Shown piece by piece: positions 12,283 through 25,069 of a DNA stretch of 64,000 bases. The DNA is taken from positions 1,178,001-1,242,000 of the forward strand of contig JABELC010000006.1 in the NCBI GenBank assembly GCA_028455995.1, in the 5' to 3' direction. The notes beneath the pieces are model-generated. The model had not been told where the DNA came from. It did not search any database and was given only the letters and a program-made list of their open reading frames with translations. This DNA is from Scleromitrula shiraiana. Lineage: Eukaryota; Ascomycota; Leotiomycetes; Helotiales; Sclerotiniaceae. Numbering within the stretch: position 1 is the first letter of the stretch; each line of letters opens with the position of its first letter. A program made the translations under genes and the position numbers.

Positions 12283-13814
12283 TTCAATACGTAGCCCTAG
12301 GAGAGTTATTAGTTCTAGTAATGAGGGAGAGAAGTTTGGGTAAAAAAATCCATCCATGGATGAAAGCTAGCCCTGGAGGTTGGATCGAGTAGGTTATATG
12401 ATTACAGCAGTACGTGGTACAGTACAGTAAGGGAAGTATATCTGAGCGTTGGCTTTGAGCTTGGTGAGTGACATACTGTCAAATTTACTTGGGTACTTTT
12501 GATGTTGCATTTTTTGCTTATATGTAGGTTGGTATTGCGGAATCATATATGATAGATACATACCGCCAGTACATAGATCTAGAACTATTGATGTGTAGAT
12601 AAAAATACGAATTAGACGATATGAATACATACAGTAGTGGGATTGATAATCGAGAAAACGCTCATTTTTGATACTTTGATAAGTATTTGTTTGTGATATA
12701 CAGTACATATTTCGTATAAGGTCCAAAATAACCAGGCCCAAAATAACCAGGTCCCAAATACTCCAATCATTAGAATGTTCTATAGCTATCTAGATTTAAA
12801 ATTTAGACCCTTTCTCCACCTTTGACCTTGAATCCCTCCACATACCTAGGTTAGCTCATTAACATCCTGCATGGGATCCAACAAACCCCTTGTTTTACTT
12901 CCACGAAATCTTCAAGCCATTTTGTTACTTTTTATTGCTTTGGTTCGTTTTTTGGTTCGTTTTTTGGTACAGTAAAACATGCCTCCCCCTTGTTTATTCT
13001 TAAAGTTCTTATCCAGAATGTCAATAATGTCAATAATATACAGCATACAATACCTGACAAACAAACGACATCCACTTTTATATTAACTGCAACTTTTGAT
13101 ACCTGCCTATCTTTTATTTTGCGGGTGCTTGACATCGGATAGTTGATGCACTATTTGTCACAGCAGTGGGATCCACAGAGGGGTTCGATATATTGAAGAA
13201 GTTTTGTCCTCTAAAAGAGGTAAAAATTAGGATAGAAGTAGGGGTAGAGATAGAGATATCAGGGAGAGACGAGGAAGAGAGTTGAAGACTTTCGATCTAC
13301 AATATCTCACGCACGAGGATCCCAGTCAAAGACACGGGAAGAGAATAGATAACCAACATCAATAACAACAACAGGAGCATCAGCAACAGAAACAGAAACA
13401 ATAATAGTAACAGCGACAAGAATAGCAACAGCCGACGAACGAATGAACTAAAGTACCCAAGTACCCAAGTATTAAATTCCCGATTACAGATTACAGATTG
13501 CATATATCAAATCAACACAACACGACATAACATCATCACAACAAAATCTTCAATAGATCTTCGATAGGATTGGCATTGACATTTTTCCAACTGCGCCTTA
13601 TATGTCCTAGTAACTTGAGTAGTAGTACAAGGAAAGGAAGGAAATCACCGACCATATTCAATTTGATTTGATCGGTCACGAAGACACGGGTTGGTACGTT
13701 AATTTTGGATACCTACTTGCATAAACTCCTCTATCTTTTACCTTACCCTCATTCCATCACCCTCCATCACCCTATCGTGTGTATCCATCAAACCTTTCAT
13801 CCCTAGATTTTGCA

Positions 13815-15802
13815 TTTGTTGTGTTATTGTTATTGTTGTTGTTGTTGTTGTTGTTTTTATTATTGTTGTCGTTGTGTTTCATTTCTATTTTCATCATTTT
13901 GAGGATTCTTTCATTTTGAGAAATTTGAGGGAAGGGGATTCGATTCGATTCGATTCAATTTGATTTGATTTGAATGAATGAATGAATAAATGCAATTGAT
14001 CAAATGAATATACACAAGCATAAAGTAAAAAGCAACGCAAACCTACCTAGGAATTAACCAAAGTTTTCTTCTCTCTCATTCAAATTTAGCCTAGGAAAAG
14101 GAAGAAAAGACGAAGAAGATTGAAGAAGAGTGGAGAAAAGAAGAATAGTTTTGGATATGATTTATTAAATATTTCTACTATTTTTTTTGCGAGCATTAGA
14201 ACTTTGGAGCATATACTTTCGTACCGTTTCATCTTCTTTTTCTTCTTCTTCTTCATCATCTTCTTCACCATCCTCTTCTCTATCGATCTATCTATCTTTT
14301 GCTCTTCTTTCTCCGTACTGTACTGGACTTCTTCAAGTTTTCTTTTTCCTTTTCCTTTTCCTTTTCTTTTTTATATGGAAATGTTTGTTAAAGGCTAAAT
14401 TCAATCATCTAACGATAAATTGATTGGTTTAGTTTTTCGATCTAGGTTTCTAATCCTTTTTCTTCTACTGTTTGATTCTAGAGTTTTGTCAATGCGTTTT
14501 TGAATCTTTCTAATAACTTTCATCACACAGCACAACACATCTGAGCAAGCAGAACACATTACACACATACACATATATCGATACACAGGGAAGCACAACA
14601 GATTAGAATAGTTCTACAATAGTTCTATTTTATTATAAGGAAAAGAAAAGAAAGGGAAAGGGAAAGAAAAGAAAAGACGAATAATATAGCAAAGATAAAG
14701 CATTTTATACGGAATATTTTTGTCTAGGTATCTATACTTATTTCATCCATCCACTACAAAATCACAAAATCCACTATTATCATTTTATTAAAACCCTGGA
14801 GGCTTGGAATATTACCATCAGCTGCTATCCTACCCCCCCTACCCCCCCTACCGCCCTATGATTATCACTACATAGAACTATCATTCATCTACTACTATTA
14901 CTACTACTACTATTACTACTACTACTATTACTATACTACCCGTTGACTCCTGGTATTATAATATTTTTATTATTGAAAAACTACCACCTTTTGTTTTATA
15001 TATATATATATATATATACATTACTATTATAATCATATTCGATATTATTTATTCTCCTTTTATATTGAAATCAATATCATTTTCATTCCTTTTTTTTTTC
15101 TATTAAAGCAACCCATCAAATACAAAAGAATTTCTCTTACTCTTCTTATTACTTCGTATATCTCTCTCTAATTAGAAATTGAAGTAGTCCGTCCGCCCAC
15201 CTTACTACTGTACATACTAACCTAGATATGTAGGTACCTGTGGACTTTTATTTACTATTTACACTACTGTACTTTGACGGTGGACCCTCCCTTCTACTAA
15301 CTAATAAAGTTACTAATAAACTGACTTATTAGTAGTGTTTTTTTTTTTTTTTTTAAAGAAAAAAAAGTACATAGTAAGGTACCTTCCCTCCGAAACCTGG
15401 AATCCTAGCTTCCGCGCTTCCCAAGCTCCCGAACTTAGATATAAGCCGTGGAATTATTCCATTTGGGACTCTTTGACTGTGAACTGTGAACTGGGAACTG
15501 CACTACTATACTACTAGACTGAGATCTGGACTACTACTATACTACTACTATACTACTACTATACTACTACTAGACTGGGCATACATCAAAATCATCAAAG
15601 TCATCAAAACTATCAAAACTATCAAAATCATCAACATCAAAACAATCAAAGCCATCAAAACCATCAAAACCCGCCAAAACCTTACTTTACCTTACCTTAC
15701 CTTACTATACCATACCATACCATACCATACCATACCATTTACCTTTAACCTTACCCTTACACCTACATATTACATTACACATTACATTACATTACCACCT
15801 TC

Positions 15803-15839
<37 letters not shown>

Positions 15840-16449
15840 TTCGCATTCGCATTACCATCTATACCATCTGGGTATACACTTTACCCTACTCTACTCTACT
15901 CACTCTACTTTACTCTACTTTACTCTACTCTGCTCTACTTTACTCTACTTTACTTTACTTCGTACTCTATTTACTTTTTACCTTGTACCTTGATCTTACA
16001 GTACCATCTAAAACTATCAGTATCATCCAATTATTGTACTCAATATAATAATAATAATAATAATAATATCATCACAACCTCGAACAATCAATACCCTCTT
16101 CTTTTTCCCCTCCTTCCCCCCCCTCCTCCACTCAAAAGGAAAACTACATACAAAAAATACTAAAATAAGTAAAGAGATATATTTCTTGCAGATCTTTTAC
16201 TAGAAAAATATCTCAAATTCAATATTTCTTTACCGGTACTTAGAAATTAAAAAAAAAATTCCCCTTTTACTACTAGTTTTCAGCTATTCAGCTATTCAAG
16301 GTAATGTTCTAATCTTTTTTGGTTCTTCCCTTCTCTCTCTCTCCTCTCATGGGTATCCATCCTATCTTTGTCGTCGCGGTTCTCATATCGCACCTTGCTC
16401 TTTGCGCAAAGGAAGAAAAAAAAAAAAAAAAAAGAAAGAAAAAAAAAAA
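13815..16449. repeat. Microsatellite-rich block, C/A/T-rich on the + strand
   Basis: Simple repeats seen: (GTT) 13815-13858; (ACT/ATT) 14887-14940; (TA) 14997-15020; T-run then A-run 15338-15366; (ACTACTAT) 15531-15573; (ATCAAAAC) 15583-15670; (TTACC) then (CATAC) 15676-15738; (ACACAT) 15803-15841; CTCTACTTTA-type words 15885-15960; (AAT) 16046-16067; A-run 16415-16449. The + strand is now poor in G, the opposite bias to the 8.7-12.3 kb block. Confidence 0.95.
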
Positions 16450-16863
16450 TGACTTATCTTCAAAACTTCCCTTTACTTCACATAAAATGTCGGGTTGCTT
16501 TGGCTGGTACCTTGATTCTTGAATTATGAAGTGGGGAGTGGATCTTCATAGTTTGATTTGGTACATTGGTACCTTTCCTTGGTACTTCCTTCAAATCTGG
16601 GCAGCTATGGCTGATCTTCAAAACTTTATTCAAGCAGATTTATTTACGACTATCAAGTTGTGCGCCATTCAAGATTTCGTTACATCACACACATGATTAG
16701 CTACACGTCAGCCCGTAATACATACCAGCGCAGATGATTATCCAGTGAACTCCTTTACGCCTCCTGTGTTCTCCTCGAACCTGTAAGAAGCCGCCGCGCT
16801 TGACCGTCGTCCATGGCCTTAGCTGTTGTGGCCGCTTAAGTTTTTTTTTGTGTGTGAATCGCA

Positions 16864-19800
16864 ATGATGGACAATGGACAACCAGAACCCAAGAGACCAA
16901 GAATAGGACCGGGTCCTACGCCCTGGTCGATCGAACAACCAAACCCTTCTAGAGCTCTACCACATCCTCTACCATCCCCTTACAACAATAATCATTTCGC
17001 GCGTTCTGAATCACTACCCAATCCACTCGATAGACGACCTCCTCCTACACATTCGAATTATCAAGAGCATACAGATCCTCACCGTCCCAATTCTGGACAT
17101 TCACACGTCTTTCAACATATACAGCATCCTCATCCTCCTCCTATCCCTCCGTTCAATGGACATAATGGACACAATGGCTCTAGAGAACCTATGGTGAAGC
17201 CTGATCCATCTGAAGAACCTCCTCAGCATAGACCTCCACCTACAACCAATGGATCCGATCACCATGTAAATACACCCTACCCCGACGATAGAGGAAGACC
17301 TTTTCCCCCCAAATTCGATCAAACACCACCCGCGCCATCCCATTATCCTTTATATCCCCCTCCCCCTCCACCTCCATCAACAAGTCCAATGACTACGCCA
17401 ACATATGATGGCCCTGTACAACAAATGTATGGTCCACCACCCCATCAGCCACCACCACCTCGAGAACAATATCCTGTTACACCTTATACTCAAGCCGCCA
17501 AGCCTCGAAAAGCACAACGCGCCGCTCAAGCTTGCGATAGCTGTCGCAACCTCAAAGCGAAATGTGATGAAGGTAGACCAGCATGTGGTAGTTGTAAGGA
17601 GAAAGGTATTGATTGTCACTATAGGGATCCTCCACCAAAACCGTAGGTTATATTTGAGAAATGAGATATTACATAACTGACAATTTTAGAATGGATAAGG
17701 TCTCAACTGATATCATGGAAGGATTATTTCGACTGCAACAGACTACAGAGAAGATCACCCAGAGTAATGAAAGCATTTTTAACGTATTGAAAGGGTTACA
17801 AGAGAAGGTGGAACGATTGGAAAAGAGAGTTGGTCTCGAACCTTTACCAACTGCGCTATTACCAAATTCTGGGACGCCATTGAAAATTGAAACTCCGGAT
17901 GATCCTCCAACACTTACTTCACAAAAATCTTTCCAAAGTATCGAAGGATCCCATGGTCCACCTCAATCGCCAATCGAGCCAACACCGGTCGAAGCGCAAC
18001 AAAATGATTCCTTTTCAAGTCCTGGAGGGGATGATGAGGAGGAGGAGAATGGGGAAATTGTTGCCCCTGGTAAACCTTTAATTCCGGTAAATCACACGAC
18101 GGGTGCGGCCAGGCTTTTACTAGTTCAGGCTATAAAAACTATGATACTAGGAGGAGGAGGATTTCCGAAGAACGCCAAAGACGAGAAATATCCAATGCTA
18201 CAGGAAGAAAGACGTGGTTTACTGAGACTATTTGGACGTGGTGAAGGTCATGATTTAGCTAGGGGATATGAACGAGATCCACTAGTAGATCATGGTGCAG
18301 AAAACGCTAATGAGAATAGTTGGGATGTTTCTTCCCCACCAGTTGAGGAATGGGGTCAATTGGGTGGAATGACCCCACCGCATAGTGCACCAGATTATTT
18401 TCCTCCAGCTGTTGGAAGTATCATGTCAGATGGAATGCCGGATTTCCGAAGGCATGTGGTACTGGAATTGGTTCAAAGTTATAAAGATCACATTAACATT
18501 ATGCACCCTCTACTCTCGCCAAGGGCACTTGATACTCTGGTCGAATCATTTCTCAAATCCATTCCGGGAGATACTGCGAAATTAAAACAGATTCAGGAAA
18601 TAAAAGCAGGATTTATTGGTTCTGCCATGAAACCACCTGAAAGTCCGGGCACTAAACGGAAACGATCACCTGGAGCGGAGCCTTTAGAAATGCCTTATTC
18701 ATTTGGATTTGGATTTCTTAAACCGGGGCATCCAAGTCGCTCAATAAGTACAGCTTTGGTATTGGTAGTATTAGCTCTAGGAAAAATTTGTCAAGAGAAG
18801 GGGAAAATACCAGAACTTCCAAAAGACGTAGATGGCGATAATGCATGGGGTCACATTAATTCACCAATTGTTCGAAATGGTCATCCTTCTCCTATTCATA
18901 GCTCTCCAGGTTCTAGCTCTGAGTTACCATCACCTCAAGATCCAGTAGATCGATTTACTTCTAGGAGTCGAAGAACATCTATGGAATTTACTGATCCCTT
19001 ACCAAGGGGAGCGTTCAAACCTCGAAATGTGGATGTTGTCCCAGGTCTCGCATACTTTGCACTCGCTACGGATATTATTGGTAATCAGATGGCTGGAGTT
19101 AGTCTACAACATGTTCATGTGAGCCTTTTAGCCGGGTTATATCATGGACAATTGGGGAGAATTTTAGAGAGCTATGCGTATATCGCTCAGGCTTGCAGAA
19201 GCCTGCAATATATTTTAAGACCGTAAGCTACAAATGTATCTACACGAATGAACAAAACTAACATGACTTTAGTAAGATGGATCGATTCAAGAGGTTAAAT
19301 AAGACATTGCAAATTGTGCCCGTGGAAGATAATCCACTAATCATTGCATTTTGGTCATGCTTGCAGCTTGAGAGGTATATTTTCTCCCTTTCTCTTTTTG
19401 GATTCTTTTTAATCTATCTCAATAGTGACATCCTGGCCGAATTACCATGCCCACAATCTGGAATTCTAGCATATGAAGAAGATATGCCTAGTCCTAATCT
19501 TAAAGATGCTTATGAAGTCGAAGGATTTAATCAGAATGTTCTAATGAGCTATTCGCAACAACTTTACGCACGGAAACATCTTAATCAGCTACATAATATG
19601 TTTTACAGACCTGATAATGGTGAGCAATTTAGATTTGGCTAAATTTAGACATATTTACTAACACATCGAGCAAGATTCCCAATTTCCCTCTGTTTACAGA
19701 ACAAAAGACCCAAAATCCTTCACAACACTTAAGGTCTTGGAGGATAATATCAAAACATTAAATTATACGTGTAATGATAACGATCCTCTTCCAACCGATA

Positions 19801-20434
19801 TTCTCAATGCTCGAATGAGAGCTAAATATTATGGTGCGCAAGTTATCACATATAGAAATTTTGTTCTTAAGATTTTGGACCACTCTCAAGCAAGTTCAAG
19901 TCTAATTGACGAATTTCGAGATGATATTGACGTACCAACCATTAATAAATATGCTACCAAAGCAAGCGAAATTAATCCACAAGCTTTGGAGTATGCAAGG
20001 AAAGGTTTAAGAGCACTTGTTAATAGTACCACTGCATTTCATGGTATGGGTGAAGGTAGATTGATTGTAACAAATCCTTGGGGAACAGCACATGCGTAAG
20101 TTTTTTCCCTTGTTTATTTGATCACCTAAATTATCAACTAACATATATATATAGACAATGGGGTAATGTTCTTACTCTACAAGCAGCATGGAACGATCCA
20201 ATTTTGAAGGGATTATTTGCTGGTATCCTCGACGAAGGAGGGTTAAAACACCTTCTCCTAAAAACCCTTAAATTTCTCGGAATCATAGCAACTCGTTCAT
20301 CGGCTCTCTATACAGATATGAAGATATTGATAGCGGCCGGAAAATATACCAATCTTTTACCTAAAGATGTTGAGGCACGTCACTTTTTACATTCTTCTCC
20401 AGGTTACACTAGTTTCTCTAGTTCCTCGAGTTGA
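16864..20434 (+). CDS. Zn(II)2Cys6 fungal transcription factor with proline-rich N-terminus
   Basis: A nuclear regulator of 1091 aa; target genes unknown. Exons 16864..17642, 17690..19222, 19273..19374, 19426..19619, 19708..20095 and 20155..20434. Residues 1-215 are a His/Pro/Asn-rich low-complexity arm with a KRPR motif near the start. The binuclear zinc cluster is at 224-251 with spacing C-x2-C-x6-C-x6-C-x2-C-x6-C, next to a basic patch KPRKAQR. A short coiled coil follows (LKGLQEKVERLEKRVG), the usual dimerisation element, then an acidic linker and the fungal-specific TF domain from about 480 (VLELVQSYKDHINIMHPLL, GLAYFALATDIIGNQ, LLAGLYHGQLGR, FWSCLQLESDILAELP). Introns are 47-88 nt. The fifth exon is placed using the acceptor at 19706-19707, because the nearer and stronger-looking TTTACAG at 19693-19699 breaks the frame. 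The third intron (51 nt) is in frame and stop-free. It stands alone in about 16 kb of simple-sequence DNA. Confidence 0.88.
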
Positions 20435-20735
20435 GTTGATTTGCCCGCGGAATCTAACTCGACTCTACTTACACTTACTCACCCTTGCTTATCCCTACCT
20501 ACTCACCTACACGCATATCTACCTTCGTCATGACCCGATCGATTATATATATCTATCTACCTTTTTTCTAAAGCGTAGCTACTGATTAACACTACAGAAG
20601 GCATCTGATTTTTTAAATGCTACTTCGAGGAGTTGATTAGGTGATTGATATCATATTTTGTTATATTTTATCTTGTTGTATGCTATGATGGTATTTACCT
20701 TGGCTACTTTGTTTGTTTATTCATATCTATTTATC

Positions 20736-20778
<43 letters not shown>

Positions 20779-23700
20779 TTATATATCGAGATACTTATAA
20801 CACAACTACATCTACATCTACAACTACATCTACAACAATCAATCTATCTATCTATCACTCTAATATCATATCCTTACATTTTACATCTCATCTCCTTAGT
20901 TTTTGTTCATGTCGTCGTCGTTTATTCATGGTTCATGGTTCATGGATGGATGGATGGATTGGTTAGTTGATCGCTTGCTTGCTTGCTTGCTTGATCCCTT
21001 GCTTGATGGATGGATGGATGGATGGATGGATGGATAAACGGACAGGTCGATTACATTGGGTGGATCATTGTATGTTTTGCATTTACACACTGGGGATACT
21101 TAGTTACTGATGGCGGGCTTGTCGGTTCAAGTTGCTTGGTTGGGGATTGCGTTGTTTTGTTTTGTTTTGTTTTGTTTTGTATTGGGTAGTGGGTTGTGGT
21201 TTTTACTTGTTTGCTTGTTTACTTGTTTACTTGCTTGTGTGTTGGTGTTGGTTGTATTGGTTTGGTTTGCACTGGTTTGGTTTGGTTCATGTGGATGTGG
21301 ATGTGGATGTGGATGTGGATGTCGATGTCGATGTGGATGTAAACGTGGATGTGAACGCGGAATTGGAAATCTTATTATACCATTGAAAGTACCAAAGAAT
21401 TAAAGTTAAAGCGAGAGAAACAGAGAGAAACAGAGCAAAAAATTAAAGAAGTAAAGCGAAGTTTTTATTTTATTTTGTTTTATTTTGTTTTGTTTTGGTT
21501 TGGTTTGGTTTGATTTGGTTTGACTTGGTTTGGTTTGTGGAAGATACCTATTTTATTTTACATAACTTAACTTTACATAACTTTACTTTATTTTATTTTA
21601 TTTTGCTTTTATTGGGGATTCTTTTACTTGATTTTTTTATTTTATTTGACTTGATTTTCTTATTTTACTTGATCTGATTTAACCCCCGAGAGCTTTGCAA
21701 TTGTGGAATGAATGTCTTTTGTGTTTTTTGAGTTGTGTGTTGTGAGTTGTGAGTTGTGAGTTGTGTTTTGTGAATGGATGTTTATTGTATGTTTATTGGA
21801 TAGGGAGATGGAATAAATTGAAATGAGATACAATGGAATTCTCTACTTATTTCTCTATCTCGCTGTTTATTTGTTCGTTCGTTTGTTTGTTGGTTGGTTG
21901 GTCTAATGTGGGATCTATTGATAGATGGATTGATAGATGGATTGATAGACCGGGAATTGAGAATCGGGAAATGAAGAGGTAAAATGAAGAGGTGGTTGAT
22001 GATGGATTGATGTTTATGTTTATGTTTATGTTTATGTGTGTGTGTGTATATGTTATGATATGATATGCATTATATTGAAAAGCATTGGGTATCGATGAAG
22101 ATGCATGCTATATGTTATATGCTATATGCTATAGAATAGAGGTAGGTAGGTAAGTAGGGAGGTAGGTAGGTAGGTAGGTTTGCTTATAGTGATTCATTGG
22201 ATAGCGTGCGTATTATATCTTTATCTGTATCTGTATCTGTATCTGGTTGTGTTTTTCTTTGGGGGCGGGATGGGGTTTCTTTCTTAATAATTCATTGATG
22301 GTGTATGCATGCATGGATGGATGGATGGATGGATAGATGGATGGATGGATGGATGGATAGATGAGATGAGATGAGATGGTTTGTGGGTGCTGGGTGGGTG
22401 GCTTATTGGGGGGGGATTTTTTTTGGGGCATGTTTTTGATGGCGGATTGAGGAGAGGATTTCTTTGGAGGGGGTGGTATGGTGTGTATTGTATGAGAGTA
22501 TGTATGGGAGGTAATTGAGGTTTACTATGTATGTATGTATGTATGTATACCGGAAATTTAATTTACCGAAATTTACCGCGACATGCACGGATGGGGGATG
22601 GTAGATGATAGATGGGTGATAGATAGATGCCCAGGTGTAACGTTTTGGTTGTGGGTTTTTGTGATTGGGATGATGGATGGGTGGGAAGGGGTATTGCAGT
22701 GCATTGCATTGCATGGTGGAGTGCAACAATGGCATTGATTGATTTATTGAGGCTAGAAATTGGAGTGCCGAGGATTTGGGGATGGGATTGGTGGGGCGGG
22801 CTGGGCTGGGCGAGGGTAGGTGCATGCATGCATTTATGTAAGAAGAGACAAACAAGATATAGCGGGGATTTGGAAGTATGATTGATAGATGGATGGTAGG
22901 TGGGTTGGAATTTTTGATTTGACTCGGGCTGGTGGAAGTGAGGCGAGTTGGATGAGATGGAATGGAATGAGGGAGGGGAGAGGGGTGCGTTTAGTATGGC
23001 TTATTTTCATGTAATTTTTTATTGTTTCTTTTTCTTGTGCTGTGGTTCTGGAGGAGGAGAAGAAGAAGAAGAAGGAGAAGGAGGGGAAGTGGGTGGATTA
23101 GGTTGGGATGTTTGTATTGACTGGGTTGAGTTGGAGCAAACATCGGTATCGGTATTGGGATGGGAATTGAGATGGGTATTTAGATGTGAATATAAATGGA
23201 AACAGAACTGAAAAGAAAGAAAGAAAAACAAACATCAGATACAAAGATAGTAGGCCGGCGGATGAATAAACTCATTCAAGCACATGTACATTTCCAGCGC
23301 AGATCCATACATCGAACAATTAGTAATCAATCCACCCAATCAATCTATCAACCAAACAATCAAACCAAATAAACCCACCCACTTCAATACCAATACCAAT
23401 CCCATGTTATATCTCCCTGGCGGTTAAGAGACGATGATATCTGGACAGATAATGGATAGATACTGAATTGGCCAACAGATTTAAAGGAAAGAATAAAAGA
23501 ATGAAGAAATAACTGGATGGTGGTATGAACGCTTCGTTGTCCTTACTCTTCATCTCGAGAAAGATAGAATGAGAGGAAAATAGGGAAGCCTCGGGGAATT
23601 ATTGGAGATTTTTTATCGGATGCCGCTGATGGGTTACGGGTGAGGTTTGGTAGGTAGGTAAGGAAGGGGGGGTGTTGGTCTGCATTGGATGGGATGGAGT

Positions 23701-23866
23701 GGAGTTGTGTTTCTTTTTATCTGTTTTGTTTTTCCTTTTTTCCCTTCTTTTCCCCTGATGGATAAATTGTTTCTTGTTTGATCTCGTTGGGAGTTAATGA
23801 CTCTTGAGGAGATGTGATGTTATGGTTATTTTAATGGAAAAAGTTTCGTTTTTTTTCAGCGGAAAG
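20435..23866. other. 3.4-kb gene-free region downstream of the regulator
   Basis: No supportable gene. The DNA is G/T-rich on the + strand and packed with simple repeats. Open frames here translate repeats only. Confidence 0.75.
20731..22552. repeat. Microsatellite cluster
   Basis: Simple repeats seen: (TATC) 20731-20779; (GGAT) 20942-20960 and 21006-21036; (TTTTG) 21153-21180; (GGATGT) 21291-21342; (TTTTA/TTTTG, then GGTTT) 21464-21528; (GAGTTGT) about 21730-21765; (TTTATG) 22012-22037; (GGTA) 22141-22180; (CTGTAT) 22218-22243; (GGAT) 22312-22361; (GTAT) 22526-22550. Confidence 0.95.
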
Positions 23867-25069
23867 ATGCCGGTGGTTCATGTTTGCTCTAATTGTGATT
23901 TTGAGATGAGGTTGAGACGTTGTGGGGGGTATGGAGGGTATAGAGGGTACAGAGGGTATGGAGGGTATGGAGGGTATGGGGGGTATGGAGGGTATGGAGG
24001 GTATGGAGGGTATGGAGGGTATGGAGGGTGTGGGGATGGATGTGGGAATGGGTGTGGTTTTTGGTGTGATGATGGGAGGGAGAGGGAGAGATATGCTAGG
24101 GATAGGGATAGGGATAGGGATAGGGAAAGATATGCGAGATTTATCAGAGAAGAAAGAGAACGGGAGATGCAAAGGGAAAGGGAAAGGGAAAGGGAAAGGG
24201 AGAGGGAGAGATATATAAGAGAAGCCAGAGCAGCCATAGCAGTCAGAGAAAGAGAGGCCGAAGAGAGGGAATTAGCAGCAAGACTTCGAGAAGCAGAACG
24301 TAATGCAGAGCGCAATCGTCAAATACAAGAACATCTCGATCACGACCGAGAAGACATCCGAGCACTCCAAGACGAAACACGGGAAATGAGGAATGGAATA
24401 GATAGGCGGAATCGACGGATCAGGATTATAGATGATGAGGTTGGGGGATTGAGAGGGGATATGAGGGATATGAGGGATGAGATGAGAGGATTGAGTGAGA
24501 GGATTGAAAGAGGAGATGAGAGGATTAGGAGGAATAGTGAGGGGATTCTGGGGTTATCTATGGAGTTTAGAGAGCAGATTAGACATTTGAGAGGGGAGAT
24601 AGAGAGGAGAGATGAGAATATTGAGGCGCTGAGGATGAGGATGGGAGAGATGAGGGAGGAGATGGGGAGGGTTAGGGGAGAGTTGGGGGGGATAGAGGCG
24701 GAAATGGTGAGGGGGGTACGGGAGATGGAGAGGCTGAGGGGGAGATTGAGTGGGGAGGTTGCGGGGTTGAGGGAGGAGGTGGAGGGATTGAGGGGGTTGG
24801 TTAGGAGGTTGGGGGTGGAGAATCAGAGGTGGAGGCGGTGGGCCGGTGGTATGGAGGGGGGTGGAAACGATAATGGCGATGATGATGATGATAGTGGTGG
24901 CGATGGTGATGGTGATGGAAATGCTGAGGCCGAGGAGGAAACACCTGGTTCTGGCGGTGGCGGTGGTGAAGATACGAAACTGAAGAAGAAAAAGAAGAAG
25001 AAATGCCGTCGAGGGTGCTGTCTAACGAGAAAGTGCGCGTTAACATTCATGAAGTATACGCAGACTTGA
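23867..25069 (+). CDS. Low-complexity GGY-repeat, Cys-rich, coiled-coil protein of unknown function
   Basis: A 400-residue open frame, not recognised. I start it at the ATG of MPVVHVCSNCDFE; an in-frame ATG 63 bp upstream is possible but its leader looks like UTR. Order: a CxxC-containing N-terminus (VCSNC); about 12 Gly-Gly-Tyr units (residues about 20-57); a Cys/Gly segment CGDGCGNGCGFWC; Arg-Asp and Arg-Glu repeats (about 72-118); a long charged coiled coil (about 120-335) with Met/Arg/Glu/Leu heptads; an acidic Gly/Asp linker; a run of seven Lys; and a Cys-rich end CRRGCCLTRKC. The frame stays open for 1.2 kb through strongly purine-biased DNA, which itself lowers the chance of stops, so coding is likely but not certain. 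The non-repetitive coil argues for selection on the protein. No membrane segment or signal peptide is seen. Confidence 0.6.
   Translation: MPVVHVCSNCDFEMRLRRCGGYGGYRGYRGYGGYGGYGGYGGYGGYGGYGGYGGCGDGCGNGCGFWCDDGRERERYARDRDRDRDRERYARFIREEREREMQRERERERERERERYIREARAAIAVREREAEERELAARLREAERNAERNRQIQEHLDHDREDIRALQDETREMRNGIDRRNRRIRIIDDEVGGLRGDMRDMRDEMRGLSERIERGDERIRRNSEGILGLSMEFREQIRHLRGEIERRDENIEALRMRMGEMREEMGRVRGELGGIEAEMVRGVREMERLRGRLSGEVAGLREEVEGLRGLVRRLGVENQRWRRWAGGMEGGGNDNGDDDDDSGGDGDGDGNAEAEEETPGSGGGGGEDTKLKKKKKKKCRRGCCLTRKCALTFMKYTQT
23924..24030 (+). repeat. 9-bp minisatellite GGAGGGTAT
   Basis: About 12 near-perfect copies, each encoding Gly-Gly-Tyr inside the gene above. Copy number should be unstable. 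Confidence 0.95.

Larger units (their letters stand above)
7667..16863. other. 9.2-kb gene-free region upstream of the Zn2Cys6 regulator
   Basis: No open frame here has homology, codon-like texture or plausible splice structure. The region is dense in microsatellites (listed separately), with one AT-rich island at 11.10-11.45 kb. The last kilobase before 16864 is pyrimidine- and A-rich and may be a long 5' UTR of the regulator. ORFs of 60-225 codons here are translations of simple repeats (for example Tyr/Thr-rich strings at 15486-16163). Confidence 0.75.

Noticed and set aside
15676..15738. TTACC repeats considered as telomere-like sequence
   Set aside because: The unit is five bases and not TTAGGG/CCCTAA, and genes lie on both sides.
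15486..16163. 225-codon forward frame
   Set aside because: Entirely translated microsatellites (Thr/Ile/Tyr/Leu strings); no domain and no conservation expected.
23831..24315. Reverse-strand frames rich in Pro/Ile/Ser opposite the GGY gene
   Set aside because: They are the complement of the 9-bp and 6-bp repeats; the forward frame is longer and continues into non-repetitive coil.
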